DNA from: Ischnura elegans
Lineage: Eukaryota > Arthropoda > Insecta > Odonata > Coenagrionidae
Direction of reading: 5' to 3'
Assembly (NCBI RefSeq): GCF_921293095.1
Contig: NC_060248.1
Coordinates: forward strand, 13,658,744 to 13,722,743
Length of the DNA stretch: 64,000 nucleotides
Shown here: positions 31,481 through 41,337 of the stretch, piece after piece
How the letters are laid out: the number at the start of each line of letters is the position of its first letter
How positions within the stretch are numbered: position 1 is the first letter of the stretch
Notes under the pieces: generated by a model
The model's database searches: none
Seen by the model: only the letters and a program-made list of their open reading frames with translations
Told to the model about the DNA's origin: nothing
Position numbers and translations under genes: made by a program

Positions 31481-32175
31481 CCAATAGGGTAGTTTCCTTC
31501 ATCAAAGAAAACGAAAGGCATTGATTGCGATTCGTTACCCACCATTAGTGTATTCATAGTATACAAATTATTTGGTTTCAGAAATACCGGTTTAGACGAA
31601 TGGCATTGGTCAATTTTATCCTCTCTTGAAAAGGGCCAGATTGGCGCCCATGCGATTCCACTCCACCTGACGTCACAGGGACTTAGTTTCTATACGAGTA
31701 GATAGGAGTTTTACATCGTTAGAGATTACCAATGCATGCATGCGGCACAGATCTCAGGGAAACATCTCTTAATAATCACCTATTAAAACTGGTTAAGGTC
31801 GGAAAGTTTTCTTCGTTTGAAAAGGTATTAATAATCCTTATTTTAGCCAAGCGCTACCAGCTAGCATGGTACTGTGCTACCTGCTAGCATCCTGCGTCGT
31901 ATCAGCGCTCAAAGCCTCGCCCCAATGTCACCTCAATTGCGGCAGTGGGAACCAGAACGATGTCACACGGAGTTTTCCCAGCATCCATACTCAGCCGTCG
32001 CGTTTTCGCGCCCTTGAAAATATTCACTTTTCATTTAATTGCGAAAAATAGATATCTTCATTTAAAAATCTAAAAGCGTGAAATACGTACTCCAGGAGTA
32101 CGTATTTCACGCTTTCGATTTTCACGCATCTTTCGATTTAGACAATAAAAAAATAATAGGAAACCACCCTATTGG
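31481..32175 (+). mobile_element. M1 TIR element, copy 1 (695 bp)
   Basis: Inverted ends CCAATAGGGTAGTTTCCT and AGGAAACCACCCTATTGG. Relatives lie at 54424-55073 and 55900-56566 in opposite orientation. Shared interior blocks include TTTGATGAAGG (in inverse), GATACGACGCAGGATGCTAG and GCGCGAAAACGCGACGG. All three can be read as TA-flanked (TA-GGGTGGTTTCC), suggesting a Tc1/mariner-type target, but this is inference. No transposase is encoded. This copy differs by a 43-bp palindrome near its right end. Confidence 0.8.
32073..32115. repeat. 43-bp perfect palindrome in M1 copy 1
   Basis: AAAGCGTGAAATACGTACTCC at 32073-32093 is followed by a single A and then its exact inverse complement to 32115. 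Copies 2 and 3 of M1 have only one arm at this place, so the palindrome arose in this copy by inverted duplication. Confidence 0.9.
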
Positions 32176-32310
32176 TTAACTTTTCCATGGTCGACGATTC
32201 GATGCAAGACTCCTGCATCGTCATCGTGGAAGATGCAAGTGAATAAGCCCTGCCTGATGACGAAACGCGAGTTGAACATCGAAATGTCGGCCATTGAAAA
32301 GTTTACTTGG
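32174..32310 (+). repeat. Inverted repeat with hammerhead-like remnants
   Basis: GGTTAACTTTTCCATGG (32174-32190) and its continuation GTCGACGATTCGATG pair with 32277-32308 at roughly four in five positions. The spacer has CTGATGA (32254-32260) followed by CGAAACGCGAG. GAAATGTC plus GGCC (32281-32292) repeats the GAAACGTCGGCC pattern seen at 61883. Core halves are present but stem II is not convincing. Confidence 0.45.
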
Positions 32311-32569
32311 AACCTAGTAAAAAGGAGAAAGGTATTATGGTAGTGTCAAGTAATTGCAAATAATTCTTATCAAACAGCATGAGTTAAAATTTCAATTGTT
32401 AATAAACTTTGCTAAGCGCCGTTTACAAAACTTAAATCTATTCATTTAGCCTTGAATTCTTGGGTCCCACATAGTAATCGCGCAAATCATTGGAGATTCA
32501 TCAGTTGACCTGTGGCGATTGAATTTGCAGAATTTTTTAATCGGCCGCCGAGCAAAATTCCCATTCCAA

Positions 32570-33075
32570 ATAACACGTATTGGATTCATGTATGAGGGGC
32601 TGTTCACGAGTGTCTTCATTTTCCAACTCTAAGCTTTCATTTCTCTCTGTCATGACTCCTTTCCTCTCCTCTCCCTCCCCTTGCATCCATTGATCTATGT
32701 ATTTCTGCCTCCAATTCACTCTTGGTTTTGCGCCTTTCAATTTTTATGGTGCTTTCCAATCCAATATTTGCTTGGGCCATCTGGTGTCATCCATCCTGTT
32801 AACATGGCCAAGCCAGAGAAGTTGCTTCTTTTCTATTTCGTCCCCTGTACCTTTTTCAAATACCATAATCTACAATCTACCTATCAAGCCATCATCACGG
32901 TGAATTATCTTCATTATTGTATCATTTCTGACATAATCAAGTCTAAATTTCTGTAACTCCTTCTCATGAAATCTCTCTCAATCGTCTAAAACCCTTCTGT
33001 GTTTCCTCTTCACGTGCCAAACCTCTCCTCCATATGTTATCACGCTTCCTACCATAATTTTATCTTTTCTTTCTT
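32570..33075 (-). mobile_element. LINE relic, reverse transcriptase C-terminus
   Basis: The minus strand translates to VGSVITYGGEVWHVKRKHRR, a region with a KLQKFRLDYVRND-like segment, [20 protein letters not shown], then KGAKPRVNWRQKYIDQW. This follows the YGSEVW / RNE.I / KQLKWYGHV.RMDE.RWPK / RGRPR..W order of a LINE thumb domain. Several stops interrupt it. A 67-residue open frame (32740-32537) covers the last part. Confidence 0.75.
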
Positions 33076-33180
33076 TTGTGTGCGAGGTAGTGATCGGTCA
33101 AATACATTCTAATCTTTGAAGCTACTGCGCGGTCTGATAGCTTTCAGTTTTTGCGACCGACGGCAAGGGTTACCGTTCTT

Positions 33181-33560
33181 CTTATATCTATCTACGTCTA
33201 CATAATACCCTGCGAGCCACCTCTAGGGTGTTTGGCAGGGGGTGATCAATCACCAGCGTGCAGCATGCAATTGGACTCCCATATGCACACCACACGGTCC
33301 AAAAAGCGTCACGTATACTAAGAAATTATACTACCATATGCTTTTAGAAATAATAATAAAGTTACGAAACATGAATTAAGTTTTACATAGGTTAGTAGGC
33401 TACACTGCAAGTCACGCAATCTATTTATGAGTTCTATCGCTGCCGTTATAATCTCTTATTGATCGTGGAAAAAAAGACATTCTGAATCTGTCTGTTCTAC
33501 AGTCTATCTCTCTTATTTTATTTATATGATCTGATCTTCCGTAGTATGTTGGCGTCCGTA
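33181..33560 (-). mobile_element. LINE-C (L2/CR1-like), C-terminus and 3' end
   Basis: The minus strand shows a DRFRMSFFPRSIRDYNG-like segment, the FFPRTIRDWN signature at the end of L2/CR1-like proteins. It then shows 3' untranslated DNA ending CCCTGCCAAACACCC, GGTGGCTCGCAGGGTA and TTATGTAGACGTAGATAGAT. This copy best shows the link between the protein end and the TGTAGA-type tail. Confidence 0.8.
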
Positions 33561-33969
33561 AGATATGGAAATATATTATACCCTTTATTATATGATACCC
33601 TCCTTGAAATAGAGGATCCGAGAACGGAGATTTTTGTAGGTGTGGAGAAATTAGAGAAAACTCTTTTTCTTTGCAGAAAAAAATGGGGCCATCATTACCA
33701 ATTAAGGAGTATTAGCGAGGAGAACAACAGAGGATGTTCACCGTGGAGGCTCCGTGATTAAATAGAACGATTAAGCCAAGAGGCGGAATGGGCCTGCTCT
33801 GATACAGGTTAAGGCTAAGGAGGGGGGCTATAACGACAGAGTAAGCAATAAAGCATCCTCAACAGAGTTCTCAGTTGATCGGAGATCAAATATAATTAAC
33901 AAGTAATGAAACTATGTAAGAATGATGAGAATCATATGAGTCGGGCGCGTTGGCCACGAGGAAGACCTA
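33561..33969. other. Intergenic, no feature recognised
   Basis: A 71-residue plus frame at 33546-33761 lacks a recognisable motif. Nothing else can be supported. Confidence 0.4.
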
Positions 33970-34225
33970 AGAAGTTAGGGGCGAGAGAGCAGCCTCATGA
34001 GAATCTTTAGCAGAAGAAGAAACAAATCAATCGTCAAGTCGTTGAGAGGCAAGCGGATGGCAAGAGGGGGAAATAGAGACATTGGATAAAACATGTGGAA
34101 CACGAAATGAAGGATGTGAAAGAGGAGACATAATTAGGAGTGAAATAATGGGCTGATAGCAGAAATGATTGGCGAGCTGTGTCAAACCAATCTCCAGACT
34201 GTTGACCCATGATGACGATGTGGGT
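33970..34225 (+). mobile_element. RTE-B LINE, 3' fragment
   Basis: It aligns with the end of the 50244-50785 copy: GAGAGCAGCCTCATGAGAA, GAAGAAGAAACAA, AGATGTGAAAGAGG-like sequence, and the family end TGTCAAACCAATCTCCAG, ACTGTTGACCCATGATGA. It has internal deletions. It stands tail-to-tail with the minus-strand copy that begins 75 bp downstream. Confidence 0.7.
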
Positions 34226-34300
34226 CACTGGCGAGAAAACGATTTCACACGACGCGCACCAATAACACTATGAAAGTCAACAAGAAGTCATCATCACTGG

Positions 34301-35290
34301 TCAACAATCCTAAGATTGATTCGACGCAGCTCTCCACTCAATAATTGGCCAGTCACAACACAACAACACACGTATTTCTTCTCTTCCACAACTTCCTTTC
34401 CTGTTTCATATATTTTGTTCGAGGTATTCCTTTTCCGTTCTGGCCAAACACTTGTTCCTCGACGATTGTCTTCATCGATCCATAATGTCTCGAGATATGT
34501 CCTTTTAGGTTGTTCAGTCTCCTTATTAAGGCTTGATCCATGGTCTTTTCATATAGACTTTTCTACTACAACGAACTTCTTCAACTGCTGCATGTAGTTC
34601 ATTTTTAATGCCTTTTTAGCTCTCTTCCATTGATGTATCGGTCGCATCCTCCTCTATTATGTTTTCACAGTTTCTTTAAATATCAGTTGATCAAGCCTCC
34701 TTCACGTTAAACTGCCAAATTTTTTACACTGCTTTTATTATTTTTAATTTTAAGTGGTATTTATTATAACTAAGTTATGGTACAATCTATATCTGCCCCT
34801 GGGTTGCTTTTTCAGTCCCTCACCTGGTAACTGAATTTTTGTTTCACTAGAATGTAGTCGATCTTCTAAGGTCTACTCGCATCTTCCACGTGCATCTTTT
34901 TGAATAATGTGTTGGCAACAGACAGCTTGTGTTCAGGGGGGAATTCAGGATAATTAATCTATATTTTCCTGTCATCATTCCGTCTTGACCTTCGCCGATG
35001 ATGGAATTCTAAAATAACCATCACCTAAAATAACAAGATTTACTTCTCTTCTTAGCTCTTCGATTACTTCCGTAATATCTTGTAGGCATCTTCCAATTCT
35101 TCATCCTCATAACCTGATATGGACGTGTGAACCTGCATCACGTCAGCAGCTATGGGTTTGGTTTCTATCTTAACCGTAGGTAGCTATTCCCCTGTTCTCG
35201 GCGTTTTTTCTTAGCATTATCCATATTCCAGCATTACCATTTAGCGATCCAATGAATCCAAACATCCAAGAAATAGCTTTGGCAATAGCC
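34301..35290 (-). mobile_element. RTE-B LINE with reverse transcriptase deleted (EN joined to C-terminus)
   Basis: Read on the minus strand, 35290-34770 is an apurinic-type endonuclease: a VHTSISGYEDEE segment (35135-35100; family form VYAPTSDYDDEE), NLVILGDG (about 35036-35012), SVANTLFKKMHVED (about 34930-34885) and IDYILV (34863-34846). The linker follows (a KSNPGADID segment and YNKYHLKLK). At about 34550 the sequence jumps to the C-terminal ALIRRLNNLKGHISRHYG and an IVEEQVFGQNGKG segment, then ends at the RTE-B 3' terminus. The whole palm domain is missing. Stops show it is dead. Confidence 0.8.
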
Positions 35291-35726
35291 ATTACGAGAG
35301 CTTTTATCCCACATGATAGATATCATGCCCTGTTTCCCCAAGTAGATTAGTTTATTTCACCAAATTAACAATTATACGCAAGGAACAAGCACACGCCTAG
35401 GTGATATTTGCTCAGGTGCCTTTTTCCAATCCGGTAAGTCGTGCTGGAGTTCTGCTAAAATGGAATAAAACTGATATCTGTCGATCGATTACATCATTTA
35501 TGGCCCTGGGCTGGGTACGAAAAGAATAAGGAACGCACTGATTGACACATTTGGTTTTTAACTTTCAGTTCCCATGATGAGTGAAATATCAAGAACACGT
35601 GTTGTCGTTCTTTCCAATACTTTTTCTTCTAAAAAGTCACAAATCTTAACGAAGCTGGTCCTTTGGTATCTCAAAAATGTCCTAATAGCAATACACTTCG
35701 AGAAAAGATATCACAATACTGTGGGC
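35291..35726. other. Intergenic, no feature recognised
   Basis: Short open frames only. No repeat partner seen. Confidence 0.4.
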
Positions 35727-35861
35727 CAGTGGCGGCTCCAGGATAAGGAGAAGGGGGGCTAAGTGGGGGTCGGAAAAAATACCAATCTATCTAGAGTAAA
35801 TTGGATACTCAAAAGGGGTTCTATAGGCCCCTTAATCCCCCCTCCCATTGATCCGCCACTG
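35727..35861. mobile_element. hAT-type MITE (135 bp)
   Basis: TIRs CAGTGGCGGCTCCAGGAT and ATTGATCCGCCACTG. Flanking 8-mers CTGTGGGC (35719-35726) and CTGTGGGT (35862-35869) differ at one base, which fits the 8-bp duplication of hAT insertions. The interior matches 26243-26412. The element is short, non-coding and comparatively young. Confidence 0.85.
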
Positions 35862-36354
35862 CTGTGGGTGAATTATTAATTAAACTCGACTCAATTTCTG
35901 TCCAGAGTGCAATAACGAATTATTGTTCTCCGCTCTGCTTTTCCACTTGTTAAGAGAGATAAACTAACGTTTCCCATGACTAAAACTTAACAATTTTAAC
36001 TGTTCAACGACATACAGAATGCTAAAATAATCTCTTAAAAAATCTCTTTTCATCGAAAACAGTATTTTTGGCCTTAAGCCAAGCCCTCACAGTTAACAGT
36101 ATCTATTCCACCAGTCTACCACCGCTATACCACCTTCTTCCTCGGCGAATCTTAGATTAGGAACAGGGAGTTGAATTCTCAAGTCCTCACTGTGGCACAG
36201 GAGGCGGGAGTCGTGCTTATTAAGCCACTTTTGGAGAAATAAACCGTACTGTGTAGTTATTCCATGAGGGACGTGTGTCCAAGCACTGCATGAAACAAGT
36301 GACTTTTTACTCACGGGTACAAGGTTCATATACACCAAGGATGAAATTTACCAC
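35862..36354. other. Intergenic, no feature recognised
   Basis: An 81-residue minus-strand open frame at 36093-36338 has no recognised domain. Confidence 0.4.
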
Positions 36355-36480
36355 GAAAAAAATGGAAGAAGATCGGCCATCGGGAGATTCGGGTTCGAAT
36401 CCTGGAAAACCCAGATAATTTCATGACGAATTTCATCCATGGTGTGTATTTTACAGCTCTTGCAGTTTTTATAGCGTATA
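36355..36480 (+). mobile_element. tRNA-derived SINE, family 2
   Basis: GGGAGATTCGGGTTCGAATC contains the B box, followed by CCCAGATAATTTCATGACG and AATTTCATCCATGGTG. These parallel the 17640-17765 copy. No A box is evident. Confidence 0.6.
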
Positions 36481-36539
36481 TGTTGGGTACTAATTCATTT
36501 GACGAGTTCCTTCCATCAATAGGCTTTGCACACTCTTCC

Positions 36540-36930
36540 GCACACTTAAGGGGGAGAAGGCATGGGGGAACTGCGGAATAAGATTGAACACCCCAGCTAT
36601 ATTGGTAGGAACGATCACGAATACAAGATGAAATGCCGGCCACAAAGGACTAACGTAAAGATATTCTCGTACCTCAACAGGGCGATTACGGAATGGAATA
36701 GACTCCCTGCAGAACTGCTTAAACCCTACCCTAACAAAGTAAGGATTTTCAAGAAGAGGTGTAAAGGATTTATATCGGAAAATTAATATCATTGCATTTT
36801 AAATATTCACTATCTAGTTTCATTTTGGTGATATATTTTTCATTTACAATATCTTAGTTTTTTTTATTTTGTATAAACTTTTACCACCAGGCAAGTAGCC
36901 AAAAATATAATAATAATAATAATAATAATC
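36540..36930 (+). mobile_element. LINE-D (L2/CR1-like) C-terminus with (AAT)n tail
   Basis: A 74-codon open frame (36562-36786) encodes IEHPSYIGRNDHEYKMK, QRTNVKIFSYLNRAITEWN, RLPAEL and VRIFKKRCKGFI. This is the R.....YS(F/Y)..R.I.EWN.LP...FK.R signature at the end of L2/CR1-like proteins. The copy ends in AATAATAATAATAATAAT at about 36907-36927, probably the 3' tail. The frame is still open, so this insertion is relatively young. The same family lies at 51830-52415. Confidence 0.8.
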
Positions 36931-38079
36931 ATAGTAACTTAATTTTAACCAAAACTCATCTTTGACACCAACAATTTCGACGATGTCGAAAGGAAGTTAT
37001 TTTTCTTTTCGTTTCCAGGTGAGTGTTATCCAGGGCGACGGTTTTTTTTAAACCATTCCCAGGCACCATTGCACCGCGTTCGGTAGCGAAAGCGCGCCGT
37101 TGATTTCGTCGTCAGTCGTTTCCCCTCCTCCCCCAGCGCCACGGGAGCACCAATTTCTCACGTCTCCTTTTTTCGTCTCCCTTAATTCCTCCTACCTTTC
37201 CATCTCATTTCCTCAAGCGGCGGCGTGACGCTCGACGACATGATAACGGCTAACGAGTGACCCGCATCACAGGGGAGGAAATTGGGGATGGAGGGGAAAT
37301 GGTCCATTTCAGGAGGGGAGGAATGATGGCCGACGCCACCGCAGAGATGAGGAGAGGCACTCCCAAAGATCTCCTCCGCGAAAGACGAAGTTTAAAGGCA
37401 CCCACAGTAGACACATCCAAGTAAGTTCCCACGACATTTATTTCCTGCTCAATACTTGTTTGTTACAATATTTGTTGTTAAAATTCATCCTTGGTGGGCT
37501 CCGAATGTTCGCGAATGGCGAAATCTCCGAGTTTAGGAGAACGATTTGTCCTCCCAATACAAATATTGAGCAAAGGCCATCAGTTTGGGCGATAAAGAAG
37601 ATCATTCTTTACCAACGTACCGGAATTCAATGAATTCCATCTTCAGAGCTAAATAGAAAGAATCACATGCGGTTACAATCTGCTATTTCTCATAGCTTTT
37701 TTAACGGAATTGCGGTAATTTTATGAGAGATAATAATAAGAGCGGAATCTTACAATCTTTGGTATGAAAACATAATTATTTATGCATCATTCATAGTATT
37801 TGTTATACTTAATACTCTCGAAAACTATGAAAAATATTACGACACGAAAATGAGTCCCACGTTTTAACAGTAATAGATAATATTTTGGCCACGAATGTGA
37901 GTAAGGAGTAAAAAATAAAATCAACTTATGAGTAAAAATTTGGGAGGGTGAATTTTAAAAATGTGTATTAATCTACGAGGAAACAAGGAGTGTAAACGGA
38001 TAGAACTGTGGGACAGGCATATAAATATAATCCTCTAACATAGCATGATTTTAAATTACACTTAAATCCTATGCCGATT
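36931..38079. other. Intergenic with GC-rich island
   Basis: Positions 37020-37400 are GC-rich (CCCCTCCTCCCCCAGCG, GAGGGGAGGAATG) with minor open frames. A decayed hammerhead-like motif lies at 37612-37646. The rest is AT-rich and unassigned. Confidence 0.45.
37612..37646 (-). ncRNA. Decayed hammerhead-like motif
   Basis: The minus strand reads CTGAAGA (37646-37640), extra T, GGAATT-CATTG-AATTCC (6-bp stem II), then GGTA where GAAA is expected, CGT, T, GG. The core CTGANGA is intact but the GAAA box is mutated at two bases, so it should be inactive. Its stem II is nearly identical to that at 8310-8326. Confidence 0.5.
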
Positions 38080-38300
38080 AAAGACTGAATAGATATTCCG
38101 CGTTGGCGAAGTACAGATATCTTTCAGCTCAACACGGAGAAAATCATCTTTTAACTAAACTATGTTTTTAGATCCGACAGAAATGAAAAACATACGAGAG
38201 ATAAGAATTTAACGATTTTCCGAACATATATGCATACGATTTCATCTACATCCACGAGTTGTGTTCATAGAAAATGAGGGGAATTTTAGTTTTTTTTTGG
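38080..38300 (+). mobile_element. LINE-C relic
   Basis: Order of words parallels 28440-28560: ATTCCGCGTTGGCGAAG, ATATCTTTC, CAACACGGAGAAAAT, then TTTAGATCCGACAGAAATGA. Near 38250 come words resembling the TGTAGA-type tail in inverse (CATCTACATCCACGAG). Heavily worn. Confidence 0.45.
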
Positions 38301-38697
38301 CAGTACGGTTTCACTGCCAAACAATGAATATTTTTTAATATTCACCAGATATTAGGGTAAGTCAAGCAATTATACGTTTCACTCTTCGCTGAGTAAAAAG
38401 CTGAGTGTATAATGGCTATTTTGCATAGTATAATTTATCCAAATAGATATCCACATCTTTGAAGGCTGAAAAATATTTTGTACGTCAAAATTTTGGAATA
38501 GAGCAGATTTTGATGCTGTTTTGCAATAATGTTACCCTCTTTCTGCCCCAGAAAATCTCTAAAGCGTAAAGCTAAGGGATTTGATGCCTGGATGTGCTGG
38601 GTTCATATGCAGAGGAGTAAATAAAATTACAGGAAATAACTTTCATTACGAATAAGGGTTTCTCGGGTCTTCATTCGGGTGAGAGAGTCCGTTTTCT

Positions 38698-38729
38698 CCA
38701 ACGTTTCGAGGTTCCCCACGTTTCTCACG
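38698..38729 (-). ncRNA. Hammerhead-like remnant
   Basis: The minus strand reads CGTGAGAA (38729-38722), GTGGGGAACCTC with a weak GGGG/CCTC stem, then GAAACGTTGG (38707-38698). CGTGAGAA also precedes GAAACGTCGG at 61856-61892. The core departs from CTGANGA at two key bases, so it is a relic at best. Confidence 0.35.
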
Positions 38730-38854
38730 ATTGGGGAATGATTCCCAATAATTTTCTTAACCTTATTCAGTCACCTATTCGATCGGAAAGCTCCAGCTCT
38801 TACTTCATTATCACCTTCTGACCGGAGATAAGAAAAAATCACCGAACGAATGGT

Positions 38855-39010
38855 ATAGGTATGGAATTTAAATATTTAGGTGTAACAATAGGTAGTATTT
38901 ATAGAGAAGAAAATTTAATTCTAAATGGAATTAAAACAGCGGATAGATGCCACTGGGGCCTAGACAAGTTGCTGAGCAGCAACACTACTCAGTAAAAAAA
39001 ACCAAAATCA
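38855..39010 (+). mobile_element. LINE-G fragment
   Basis: It translates as MEFKYLGVTIGSIYREENLI then a LNGIKTADRCHWGLDKLLSS segment and KKPKSVS. This matches the FKYLG...I..RI..A..C..GL...L.S signature just upstream of the thumb in LINE reverse transcriptases. The LLSS and KPKS words also start the 5880-6340 fragment. Confidence 0.75.
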
Positions 39011-40596
39011 GTATCCGGATCCGAAAATAGTCAGTATAAATCTCTCTCAGTCATCTATTTTTTCTGTTTCTCCGGGAAAGCAGCGAATCTTTCTTCATTT
39101 TCATCGTAATTATTGTATTCACCTAATATTGAGCCATAATTCACTGATTTGGGTTCCCAAGTTGTAAATATTTCATTACCAAAGTCAGTGCAGGTCGTTC
39201 TGAGGACTTAACCCTTAAAAAGTTGTGAAAAAAATCCCGGGCAGCGTGAGAAGTTCGCTGGAGAGGGAGGAAAAGGCAAGTCAACCCCTTGATCGCATAA
39301 AAGAGGGAAAAAGAGAGGGGAATGCGATCGGTGAGCAATGAACGTTCTTCGGCAGCCACCGCGGTGGGAAGGGGTGGGGGATGGTGGGGTGAGGGGGAGG
39401 GGGTGAGTTTGCGGAGGAACGCCAAGGATGGATGCGATGGAATGCGAGGAGGGAGTGTGTCCCGAATCGAAGGAGCAGCACCGAAAAAAAGAAAGATGGG
39501 AGAGAGGAATCGAGATAGAGAGAGAGAAATCGACCTCGTGTGGGTCACGGTATGGTGCACGGTAGTGACGGAAAAATCGATTTCGATAACTATCGAAAAC
39601 AAGTTTTATAATGTGAGCTAAAGGCCACTTAGAACCCCCTGCTAAGGACCCCCTAGGATCCACCGCCGGCCAGCCACGGATGGATAGAGAAATTGGAAGC
39701 GAGCATTTTGTATGTGCCCTCTTTTGTATGTGAGGGAGCGACAGATAGATCACTATGTTGTGTACATAATTAGCTCCGTATGCCAGGAAAAAAGTTGAAA
39801 TCAGTCAAATTTCGAGATGAGCTTCAATGGAAAATCGTGCTCGATTAAACCCATTTGAAATATAATTTTCCTTCGTCTGTGCTTATGTGAAGACCCATAT
39901 TTATTTGGCAGGAAAAATAGAAAGAGCGATCAATTGCTATCGATTGAAAATGAAACCATAGATTCATTTTCTGTGTTGACTGCATGAGAAAGACAAACTA
40001 TGAATATTAAGAGCTTCCTAGTGCCTCATCAAGGGACATCATAGGAACAAAGGGGGGGGGGGGCTATAGTCTGCTCACTTTATGTCTGCTGGTGAGCTTT
40101 CGTGAGACCCCGGACACTCTCGGATGTCTTCGCTGATAGGGGAGGGGTACTAACAAGAGAGAGAGAAGAAGAGCAAACATAACGTTGCCAAATGTACATA
40201 GACGCCCTACTTAGTCACTGAAAACGTGCGAGTCATAGGTGGCCACAGGTATTTTGACCCCGGCGCCGAGACAATATACCTACTCATTTGGAAGGCATAG
40301 TGGATAATCATTGCACAGAAGCCCATGACATTGTCAGCTACCGCGCTGAATGAGGCACCGTTGGTGTAAGGCATACTTAGTCACATACAAGGAGAGCAGG
40401 TGAGGTTTTGCAATACTACTCCACGAGCAGATTCACGATGTTCACTCGGCGGAGGTCTGAGAGCGACTCACTGAGGCCACGCCTACTGTTTGCTGATTGG
40501 CAAAGGCAAAGTCACATGTCGGGAAAATTTCCGTCCCCTCATCTCCACTTGCTTTGGCCACACCAGCTCACCCGCAGAGATAAAATGAACAGGGTA
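39011..40596. other. Intergenic with strong G-rich island
   Basis: Positions 39310-39540 are G-rich on the plus strand (GGTGGGAAGGGGTGGGGG, GGGTGAGGGGGAGGGGG), then AGAGAGAGA. Minus-strand open frames of 181, 153 and 66 residues across 39141-39753 overlap in different frames and are Ser/Pro/His-rich low complexity, so I do not call them genes. Positions 39620-40596 are unassigned. Confidence 0.5.
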
Positions 40597-41060
40597 TAAT
40601 AATCGAATATCGAGGAAAACGATATCGAGCCACAATCTTCGAGTTTCGATTGAAACTCGATTTTTCAACGTTGACCTTGACCATTTCTTTTGATCTCAGT
40701 TGCGCTAAGTAATCAGCTACGCTACTGGACGCACGCTGGAACAGAACAGGGGAAGACCGATGCTTCTAAGCGGCGATCTCCAAACTTTTAGGTTCGTGCA
40801 TTTGTAAGTTTTTACCAATAATAATTTAAGCACGTTCTCTATGTAGATTTTTTTTGAATATTTTTATAGAATTCAAATCTGAATTTTGAGTATTTTTCGA
40901 ATGAATAAAAACACGTTTTTTTAAAAACGGTATTTATTTTTTTCAGACAAAAACCGTCGATTTTTTCGATTAATCGATATTTAAACTCAAATTTCGATTT
41001 TTGTTGAAAATGCGGATTTTCATTTCGATTGAAACACGTTTTTATCGATACATAGATTTG
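40597..41060. mobile_element. CGAT-motif-rich putative MITE
   Basis: ATCGA/TCGAT words are dense at 40600-40670 (GAGTTTCGATTGAAACTC is a perfect 7-bp hairpin) and again at 40955-41055 (CGATTAATCGATATT, TTTCGATTGAAACACG, TTATCGATACAT), with a plain AT-rich centre. The two ends are roughly inverse to each other. Exact limits, TIR and target duplication could not be fixed. Confidence 0.45.
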
Positions 41061-41157
41061 ACCGTCACTTTTCCCTCACCAGGTGCTCAGTGTTTGGTTC
41101 TTGCGAGTGCTTACGAAGTGAAAACTTGATTTTTTCCGGATTTTCTCAGCGTCATAA

Positions 41158-41336
41158 AATGTCTGATGACGTCAGTTCCGCCAGCATCTTCATGTCAGAA
41201 GTGGAATTTGATGCTACTTCAGGTCATAAGGGTAAGATTAAGGAAATATACTGCAGGACCGGTGGATTTAATATGTCAATTTTTCCACATACAATGGAAA
41301 ACCATAACACTTGCGATAGTTTAGCGCAGGCATAGC
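41158..41336 (+). CDS. Short open frame, possible host exon (uncertain)
   Basis: 59 codons from ATG at 41158 to TAG. It begins MSDDVSSASIFMSEVEFD and contains KIKEIYCRTGGFN. A longer frame opens at 41090 (81 residues). The composition is balanced and no transposon match is seen. An arthropod initiator-like TCAGTG lies at 41087-41092, about 70 bp upstream, and a donor-like GGTAAGATT is at 41229. I do not recognise the protein, and chance is a real alternative. Confidence 0.2.
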
Positions 41337-41337
41337 T

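Noticed and set aside
39208..39753. 181-residue minus-strand open frame as a gene
   Set aside because: It overlaps two other minus-strand frames in the G-rich island, is Ser/Pro/His-rich low complexity and has no recognisable domain. Length follows from composition.
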